DNA of 5,038 nucleotides from Methanobacterium sp. PtaU1.Bin097 (GTDB lineage: Archaea > Methanobacteriota > Methanobacteria > Methanobacteriales > Methanobacteriaceae): NCBI GenBank assembly GCA_002067325.1, contig MVQY01000118.1:1-5038 (forward strand). The letters run 5' to 3'. The number at the start of each line of letters is the position of its first letter. The first letter of the stretch is position 1. Made by a program: the position numbers and the translations under genes. Below, piece by piece: positions 1 through 5,038 of this stretch. A model generated the notes under the pieces. It ran no database searches. It was given only the letters and a program-made list of their open reading frames with translations, and was not told where the DNA came from.

Positions 1-35
1 TTGTAGCCTTTTGTGTTGGCGATGGCAGTTCATTA

Positions 36-920
36 CTACATAGGAGATAATAGTTCTTCTTTTGCTTTTTTAGCATCCTCATAATCAGGATCAATTTTTA
101 AAGCTTTATCAAAGCACTTAATTGCTTCTTGTTCTTTACCTAATTTTGCCAATGTATAACCCTTGTAGTACCATCCCTTTATATCATTTGAATCTATCTT
201 TAAAACTTGATTAAAGCATTTTAAAGCTTTTGAATGTCTTTTAAGTCCATTGAACGCAACACCTTTATTTCCCCATGCTCCTATATGCTCTGGATTTAAT
301 TTTAAGACTTCATCATAACATTTGATAGCTTCCTCAAATTTTTCAAGATCTTTAAAAATATTACCCTTATTATACCATGATTTAAAGTAATTAACATCAA
401 TATTCAACGCATTATTATAACATTCCAACGCTTCATGATACCTTTCAAAATTACTCAAAGTGAGACCGTAGTTGTACCAAGATTTGGGATCGTTTGGATT
501 TAATTCTGAAGCTTCTTTAAAGCATTTTAAAGCTTCTTGAGATTCCCCAAGTATTACAAGGGTAACCCCTTTATTATACCATACTTCGTAATTTTCTGAG
601 TCCCACTTTAAAGATTCATTATAAGATTCCAAAGCTTCTTTTTGTTTTCCAAGCTCTCCTAAAGTTATACCCTTTTTAAACCATGACATTGCATCCTTTG
701 AATTTAGTTCCAAAGATTTATCAAAAGATTCTAATGCTTCTTCATATCTTTCAAGATTTAGAAGTGCAGAAGCTCTGTTATACCATGCTTCAAAACGTTC
801 CGAGTCCAACTTTACTGCCTTATCAAAACACTCCAAAGCCTCCTGATACTCCCCAAGATCAGCAAAATTAACCCCTTTAGAATTCACCGAACTTCCCTTG
901 AACTTATCTAATAAACCCAT
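36..920 (-). CDS. TPR-repeat protein, eight tandem 34-residue units
   Basis: The 294-residue product is almost entirely tetratricopeptide repeats, which form a helical superhelix used for protein-protein binding. Units start at residue 12 and then at 46, 80, 114, 148, 182, 216 and 250, ending near 283. Tryptophan occupies the first position of units two to eight (W46, W80, W114, W148, W182, W216, W250), exactly 34 residues apart. Each unit carries the typical G/A at position 8 region, an 'EALE.(F/Y)' or 'EAIKCF' second helix and an 'LxxD/NP' turn. The short head MGLLDKFKG and the tail KKAKEELLSPM are non-repeat. I see no signal peptide or membrane segment, so it is probably cytoplasmic. The ATG at 918-920 is chosen because a GGTGAT Shine-Dalgarno lies five bases upstream; the stop is TAG at 36-38. 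It follows the large surface-protein gene by 23 bases, so co-transcription is likely. Its binding partner cannot be told from sequence. Confidence 0.95.
   Translation of the reverse strand: MGLLDKFKGSSVNSKGVNFADLGEYQEALECFDKAVKLDSERFEAWYNRASALLNLERYEEALESFDKSLELNSKDAMSWFKKGITLGELGKQKEALESYNESLKWDSENYEVWYNKGVTLVILGESQEALKCFKEASELNPNDPKSWYNYGLTLSNFERYHEALECYNNALNIDVNYFKSWYNKGNIFKDLEKFEEAIKCYDEVLKLNPEHIGAWGNKGVAFNGLKRHSKALKCFNQVLKIDSNDIKGWYYKGYTLAKLGKEQEAIKCFDKALKIDPDYEDAKKAKEELLSPM
72..887 (-). repeat. Eight tandem 102-base TPR coding units
   Basis: The units are in register at 102 bases (34 codons) from 887 down to 72. They are well diverged at the DNA level apart from short recurrent words such as those encoding EAL/EAIKCF and WYNKG, so there is no sign of very recent amplification, in contrast to the CHB_HEX_C repeats of the upstream gene. 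Confidence 0.85.
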
Positions 921-925
921 ATAAA

Positions 926-931
926 ATCACC
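926..931 (-). promoter_or_regulatory. Shine-Dalgarno of the TPR gene
   Basis: On the minus strand the bases read GGTGAT, followed by TTTAT and the ATG at 918-920. This is a six-base match to the AGGAGGTGAT complement of the usual archaeal 16S 3' end, at a spacing of five bases. It lies wholly in the 23-base gap after the TAA of the upstream gene, so it fixes the TPR start and supports translation of the gene as the second cistron. Confidence 0.8.
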
Positions 932-943
932 ACGTATAATCTT

Positions 944-3900
944 TTATTTAGGCCATACTCCCTCAGGCCAACTTTCATATATAGTATAACCAGTAACAAA
1001 GCTAATACCAGCAAGTCCATGAGCAAGATCAATTGATCCACCAATTATATCACCAGAAACTAACTTACTAACACCCGACTGAGTAACCTCAACAAATTTA
1101 GCAAATATTTGATCCCACCCCAAAGGTTTGGGTCCACTTGCAGTATATCTCTCAAATTTTTCTTTATTTTTAATAACACTTTCTAATTCTTCATTTGTCC
1201 ATCCAGTTGCGAGATATGACTCGCCTAGCTCTATTATTTTATTAGTGAGTTCGGTATCACTATTTTCAGCCATCATAAGCAGCAAATAAGTAGCTTTCTC
1301 TTGAGCTTCCTGCATTTCTTCAGGTGTTGGTGCTCTATCATCAGGTAAAAATAATGATACGGTTCCTATCCATAGTGGTGTTTGATTAACTTCTGCATCA
1401 TGTATTTCTTTCATTATTCTGAGTTTTTCTGGTAATACATATAACACGAGATAGGGTTCATAAAGCATAGCAGCAACTCCAATTGATACTCCAATGAATG
1501 CCCCTCCATAAAGTAGGGCTGTCCCTACACCTAATCCGAAAACACCTGTACCTGTACCGCCTATGAAAGCAGATCCTGTACCAACAGCTTCAGCACTAGC
1601 AGCACCTGTAGCTATACTACCAATAATACCCAGCCACACTGGCTGAACATTAGGATCGGTGCTGTTTAGTTTTCCTGCTAATTGGATGGTGTTAGTGGTT
1701 AGTTGATCATGGAAACAGTAAACACCATAAACCGATGAGGTCATGACATCCCGCACAATACCGGTCGCAGGATCGAGCATGAGGACAAAATCATCTATAC
1801 CTTTCACTTTAAACACCACATAACCGTTACTCATGAAAACCTCCGGCGAACCTCCATTTAAGATTAACTGACCTAAAAAGGAAGTTACCGACAGACCAAT
1901 GCTGCCCTGAATAATAGAACTCAAAACCTGTTCCTCCAATGGTGAAATCGCAGACGAACACGCAAAACGGAAAGCCCAAACACTGCTTGGATCACCTGTA
2001 ACCGTCATACCCATACCATGATCACACTGCAACGTAAGAACAGTCTCGTAAGCATCATCAACCACCGAAACCATAATCGGAGTAGTACGACTCCACGAAA
2101 CATTAAACTCCGCCGCAGCCTGATCCGCCACCATATCATGAGCTTTAATCAACAACAACGAAGCCAGAAAAGTACCATAAGCAGCCCTCATAGCACCTGC
2201 CGGATAGGAGGATGCTTTTTTCAACCAATCCTGCACAATAGTATCTGTTACTTTGGTGGTAGCGATAGCGAAACTTCTCACTCCTTCATATCCCACATCT
2301 CCCTCTTTTCCATAACCATCAAGATACACCATGGGACTAATCCTGACAATGGGGCTACCTCCAAAAGACTCCTCTAATATATTATTGTTAAAAGGATCAA
2401 TTAATGATACCTGTTGGGCAAAATCACTGGGATAAATAATTACAACTTCAATGGGGTCTATGAAGTCCCAACGATGAGCCTTAATGAAGTTGATGTCATT
2501 ATTCGTGAGATTTTTACTCTTTTTAACCCAATTTAAAACATATGCTTCCTGTTGACTATCTGTAAGCGCCGCAATCTGAGCATCACTGAATCCTGTTTCA
2601 TTTTTAAGTATCGTATACAATGGAATATTATTAGCTAATGGTGTTAAGAACAGTTCATTTATATAACTGATCTGAGTGAAAACATTAGCAGTATAAGAAC
2701 TCTTATAAGTAAGATAGGCCTTGTTAACCACATTCTTACTTGAAACTTTATTTCCATTAACAATCAAGTCCACTTCCCCCTTGAACATTCCAGTAGCCTT
2801 CCAAAGCACACTAACCCATGCTGTAGAAGTGTTCAGGGGTAATGTGTAATTGAAATTAAGAGTTTTATTGGTGGATGTGTCTATAGCTGTGCTTAGAACC
2901 GTTATATTGGCATTGGCAACCCTATCTATACTGTTAGAGATATTCTGTCTGTCCACTCTGGTCGAAACAGTGGTCATTCCTGACTGTAGATTAGGATCCA
3001 GTACTAGTTTGGATGTTGTTTTCCCATTTTTAGTGTGACCTATAGTTGTTATGGTTCCTTTATTTGTGCTGAAATTAACCGGTGTTCCATCGGGAACATG
3101 CCCATCCAAGGAAGTATCATCACCATAATTATTTCGAGTTAAATCAGCAGTGATGGTTGTTTCATAGGTTTTACCACCGGAAACTTTATAAGAAGTAGGT
3201 ATGGCAATCAGTTCTAACCAGGGATCGTATAATACACCGCTACCTTGTATGTAAATATCACTCCCTTTGCTGGATGAAACATGGGGAGTGTTAGTACCCC
3301 ACCAGTTGTGGGTTAGATCTACACCAAAATCGTTACTTTCAATGGCAAATAAGCCATGTTCACCACTTCCAGTGATTCGGTTGAACTTAACAAAATCCGA
3401 ATCGGACAATCGAAGATAAACCCCATTTTTAGCACTATTTAATACTGTGTTTTCAGAAATAACATCATGATATGTATTGGTTAATGAAATCCCATGCTGA
3501 TTATTTGTTATGTTATTTTGGGTTATGGTGTTTTTACTTGATGAACCAATTTTAACTCCATTCCCATTTCCTGAGATATTGTTCCCAGATACTGTGTTAA
3601 GGTTTGAAGTATTAACTATATCGATACCATTTCCACAATTGGTCACAGTATTTCCTAGTATCTCATTGTTCCCGGAATTGCTGAGATAAATCCCCGAGTT
3701 ACCCAGGTTTTCGTTGGTAGATATTGCGTTTCCATTGATTGTACAGTAATCGGCTTGATATAAAAATAAAGCATAGGGACTTAGATCTGCATGATCACCA
3801 AATCTATCAAAATAAAAATTTAACGTGAGTCCCTGTATCGTCGAACCACTACCATCGGCAGTCACAGTGAATATAGGCTCATTAACCAACGTATTCCGTA

Positions 3901-5038
3901 TTATAACTTTATTACCCGGAACTGCCATTATATTAAGACGTTTATTCACCACAATATTTTCACTGTAATTTCCCGTTAAAACTTGAATGGTTTGATCATC
4001 TACGGTTAACGGATCGTCTACCGCAGCCCGGATACTGGTATAAGCCTTTCCAGTGTTAATGTTACCCACTGGAGCGAAAATATAATGCTCTGTCACAACA
4101 TCGCCCTGGTTACCCAGGTTATCTACAGGCACAAACTTCAACGTAGTAGTACTCGAAATAGTGATGGGAACGGTATATCTAGTGCTGGAGGTAGTAGGAT
4201 TACCACCATTAAGTGTGTAATAAATCACTGGATTTGGATCAGAATTGTCTGTCGCTGTTAAAGTCACAGTTTGAGAAAGGTTATAGACACCACTTCCCGG
4301 GTTGGCGGTCACAGTGGGTGGAGTGTCTATGATGTAGTTTCTGGTTTGAACCGCAGCAACATTACCCACATTATCCCTCGCCATAAACTTCAACGTAGTC
4401 GTGCCAGAGATAGTAATAGGAGTAGTATATCGAGTGCTGGAAGTAGTAGGCGTGCTACCGTCAATGGTGTAATAGATAGCAGGATTAGAATCAACATTAT
4501 CTATAGCGGTTAAAGTCACACTTTTAGTAGTATTATAAACCCCTGTTGCCAAGTTAGCGGTCACCGTAGGTGGTGTTTTGTCGATAGTATAGGTTCTAGT
4601 TTGAACTGCAGCAACATTACCCGCAACATCCCTTGCCATGAACTTCAACGTAGTAGTGCTGGAAATGGTGATAGGGGCAGTGTATCGGGTGCTGGAAGTG
4701 GTAGGATTGCTGCCGTTAGTGGTGTAATAGATAGCAGGATTAGAATCAACATTATCTGTGGCGGTTAAAGTCACACTTTTAGTGGTGTTATAGACTCCGG
4801 TTGCCAGGTTGGCGGTTACGGTAGGTTTAGTAGTGTCTATGGTGAATTTGCTGGTGAACGCTGTGGTTAGTGTGTTGCCCGCTGTGTCGGTGATGCCGCC
4901 CGTGGGTAGAGTGATAGTATAGGTTAATCCATTTATATAGTTTCCATTGCGTGTTAAGTTTAGTGTTTTACCGTTTATTACCTTGTATAATGGATCTACC
5001 GATACTCCATCGGCGTTGGTGACTTTGATACTAGTAAA
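944..5038 (-). CDS. Large modular adhesin-like surface protein, 5' end outside window
   Basis: The frame is open from the right edge to a TAA at 944-946, giving 1364 residues without an N-terminus (numbers below count from 5038). Residues 1-71 are the end of an Ig-like domain (TYTITLPTGGITDTAGN, then FTSKFTIDTTKP). Residues 72-323 are three CHB_HEX_C-like repeats. Residues 326-588 form a right-handed beta-helix: a GKAYTSIRAAV cap, then PbH1 rungs of 22-23 residues at about 456, 479, 502, 524 and 547, closed by NWWG at 578-581. Residues 609-716 look like an invasin-type Ig domain (VPDGTPVNFSTNKGTI). From about 717 to 1364 I recognise no family: a beta-rich part, a helical part, a compact core (945-1018) with AHDMVADQ and CDHGMGM, a hydrophobic Gly/Ala-rich stretch (1134-1202), and a charged helical tail ending EGVWPK. 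Such proteins in Methanobacteriales are thought to sit at the cell surface and bind ligands or neighbouring cells; that role is inference here. No LPXTG, PGF-CTERM or pseudomurein-binding repeat is visible in this part. Confidence 0.9.
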   Translation of the reverse strand, partial: FTSIKVTNADGVSVDPLYKVINGKTLNLTRNGNYINGLTYTITLPTGGITDTAGNTLTTAFTSKFTIDTTKPTVTANLATGVYNTTKSVTLTATDNVDSNPAIYYTTNGSNPTTSSTRYTAPITISSTTTLKFMARDVAGNVAAVQTRTYTIDKTPPTVTANLATGVYNTTKSVTLTAIDNVDSNPAIYYTIDGSTPTTSSTRYTTPITISGTTTLKFMARDNVGNVAAVQTRNYIIDTPPTVTANPGSGVYNLSQTVTLTATDNSDPNPVIYYTLNGGNPTTSSTRYTVPITISSTTTLKFVPVDNLGNQGDVVTEHYIFAPVGNINTGKAYTSIRAAVDDPLTVDDQTIQVLTGNYSENIVVNKRLNIMAVPGNKVIIRNTLVNEPIFTVTADGSGSTIQGLTLNFYFDRFGDHADLSPYALFLYQADYCTINGNAISTNENLGNSGIYLSNSGNNEILGNTVTNCGNGIDIVNTSNLNTVSGNNISGNGNGVKIGSSSKNTITQNNITNNQHGISLTNTYHDVISENTVLNSAKNGVYLRLSDSDFVKFNRITGSGEHGLFAIESNDFGVDLTHNWWGTNTPHVSSSKGSDIYIQGSGVLYDPWLELIAIPTSYKVSGGKTYETTITADLTRNNYGDDTSLDGHVPDGTPVNFSTNKGTITTIGHTKNGKTTSKLVLDPNLQSGMTTVSTRVDRQNISNSIDRVANANITVLSTAIDTSTNKTLNFNYTLPLNTSTAWVSVLWKATGMFKGEVDLIVNGNKVSSKNVVNKAYLTYKSSYTANVFTQISYINELFLTPLANNIPLYTILKNETGFSDAQIAALTDSQQEAYVLNWVKKSKNLTNNDINFIKAHRWDFIDPIEVVIIYPSDFAQQVSLIDPFNNNILEESFGGSPIVRISPMVYLDGYGKEGDVGYEGVRSFAIATTKVTDTIVQDWLKKASSYPAGAMRAAYGTFLASLLLIKAHDMVADQAAAEFNVSWSRTTPIMVSVVDDAYETVLTLQCDHGMGMTVTGDPSSVWAFRFACSSAISPLEEQVLSSIIQGSIGLSVTSFLGQLILNGGSPEVFMSNGYVVFKVKGIDDFVLMLDPATGIVRDVMTSSVYGVYCFHDQLTTNTIQLAGKLNSTDPNVQPVWLGIIGSIATGAASAEAVGTGSAFIGGTGTGVFGLGVGTALLYGGAFIGVSIGVAAMLYEPYLVLYVLPEKLRIMKEIHDAEVNQTPLWIGTVSLFLPDDRAPTPEEMQEAQEKATYLLLMMAENSDTELTNKIIELGESYLATGWTNEELESVIKNKEKFERYTASGPKPLGWDQIFAKFVEVTQSGVSKLVSGDIIGGSIDLAHGLAGISFVTGYTIYESWPEGVWPK
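1433..1639 (-). other. Hydrophobic Gly/Ala-rich, membrane-like segment within the adhesin-like gene
   Basis: About 69 consecutive residues, from VWLGIIGSIATG to YLVLYVLP, carry almost no charge apart from two glutamates. They contain dense small-residue spacing (FIGGTGTGVFGLGVGTALL, GGAFIGVSIGVAAML). Two membrane-spanning helices packed through glycines would fit. A positively charged stretch (PEKLRIMKEIH) follows directly, then a helical tail of about 160 residues. Alternatively this is a buried core of a soluble domain; sequence alone does not decide. Confidence 0.6.
2891..3214 (-). other. Invasin-like (Big_1-type) Ig domain within the adhesin-like gene
   Basis: The segment follows the beta-helix and encodes about 108 residues rich in beta-forming Thr, Val and Ile. 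The stretch VPDGTPVNFSTNKGTI, followed later by SKLVLDPNLQSGMTTVSTRV, matches the usual order of bacterial and archaeal Ig-like group 1 domains (DGTPV.F, GT, then a closing strand). In this protein it probably acts as a rigid spacer between the beta-helix and the C-terminal module. The domain boundaries are approximate. Confidence 0.65.
3275..4063 (-). other. Beta-helix (NosD/PbH1-type) domain within the adhesin-like gene
   Basis: This segment encodes the parallel beta-helix. It opens with a cap (TSIRAAVDDPLTVDDQTIQV, then GNYSENIVVNKRLNI), and continues into rungs of 22-23 residues with the recurring pattern N.I..N.I..N..GI.L.NS. Asn, Gly and Ser crowd the turns, as in Asn-ladder helices. 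It closes with DLTHNWWGTNTP; the NWWG motif commonly ends such helices in methanogen surface proteins. Related folds include carbohydrate-active enzymes and periplasmic NosD, but I see no obvious catalytic signature, so a structural or carbohydrate-binding role is more likely than enzyme activity. Confidence 0.85.
4070..4825 (-). repeat. Three tandem CHB_HEX_C-like repeat units (84-85 codons each)
   Basis: Units begin at PTVTAN and run 4825-4571, 4570-4319 and 4318-about 4070. Each has the order GVYN, (S/T)VTLTA.DN, NP.IYYT..G, PTTSSTRY, PITIS.TTTLKF, D..GN, which is typical of the chitobiase/beta-hexosaminidase C-terminal-like domain (a small beta-sandwich found as spacer or binding modules in archaeal surface proteins). 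By my comparison units one and two differ at only ten residues plus one lysine indel, and share an identical 38-base stretch (4465-4502 and 4720-4757, offset 255). Unit three is clearly more diverged (LSQTVTLTATDNSDPNPV, and VPVDNLGNQGDVVTE at its end). The pattern suggests a recent duplication or gene conversion of the first two. Confidence 0.88.

Noticed and set aside
1..35. Possible start of a further minus-strand gene (ATG at 31-33, two bases after the TPR stop) or a terminator.
   Set aside because: Only eleven open codons fit before the edge and no Shine-Dalgarno precedes the ATG. There is no oligo-T run or hairpin that would support a terminator either.
683..871. Plus-strand open frame of 62 codons opposite the TPR gene.
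   Set aside because: It is a Pro/Leu-rich antisense translation of TPR units, without a Shine-Dalgarno or domain.
975..988. TATA-like stretch on the minus strand about 55 bases before the TPR start, a possible internal promoter.
   Set aside because: It encodes YTIY near the end of the adhesin-like protein, and no purine-rich BRE precedes it. Such AT-rich words are common in this DNA, so I do not call a promoter.
2018..2377. Plus-strand open frame of 119 codons opposite the adhesin-like gene.
   Set aside because: The translation is rich in Ser, Arg, His and Asn without domain character. It lies in the T-poor stretch, where stop codons are rare by composition, so it is a shadow of the minus-strand gene.
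2850..3038. Plus-strand open frame of 62 codons with a hydrophobic product.
   Set aside because: Its Val/Leu richness is the antisense of Asn/Asp/Thr-rich coding sequence in the Ig-like domain; nothing supports translation.
4271..4513. Plus-strand open frame of 80 codons inside the repeat array.
   Set aside because: It is antisense to well-conserved CHB_HEX_C repeats, and the sequence is low in information and Ser/Arg-rich. I see no reason to treat it as a gene.

Overview
The window looks like part of a methanogenic archaeon of the Methanobacteriales (Methanobacterium-like). The DNA is fairly AT-rich. It holds a very large modular surface protein of the kind called 'adhesin-like protein' in that order, and a TPR protein with a tryptophan at the first position of nearly every repeat. 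The TPR gene has a GGTGAT Shine-Dalgarno that fits the usual 16S 3' end. The taxonomic call is inferred from architecture, not from a marker gene.

Both genes lie on the minus strand and read from right to left. From 5038 down to 944 is one uninterrupted reading frame of 1364 codons whose 5' end lies beyond the right edge. Its domain order is: the end of an Ig-like domain, three tandem chitobiase/hexosaminidase C-terminal-like (CHB_HEX_C) repeats, a right-handed parallel beta-helix of NosD/PbH1 type ending in NWWG, an invasin-like (Big_1-type) Ig domain, and a C-terminal part of about 650 residues that I do not recognise. That last part contains a Gly/Ala-rich hydrophobic stretch and ends in a helical tail. 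After a 23-base gap comes a 294-residue protein made almost wholly of eight 34-residue TPR units (920 to 36). The short gap, same strand and well-placed Shine-Dalgarno suggest that the two genes are co-transcribed.

A plausible joint reading is a cell-surface or envelope-spanning protein encoded with a cytoplasmic protein-binding scaffold. The link is by gene order only. No RNA gene, CRISPR array, insertion sequence or convincing terminator is visible. The parts most worth a second look are the unrecognised C-terminal module, its internal membrane-like hairpin, and a sharp change in base composition inside the big gene (about 1710-2210) that coincides with the best-structured part of that module.
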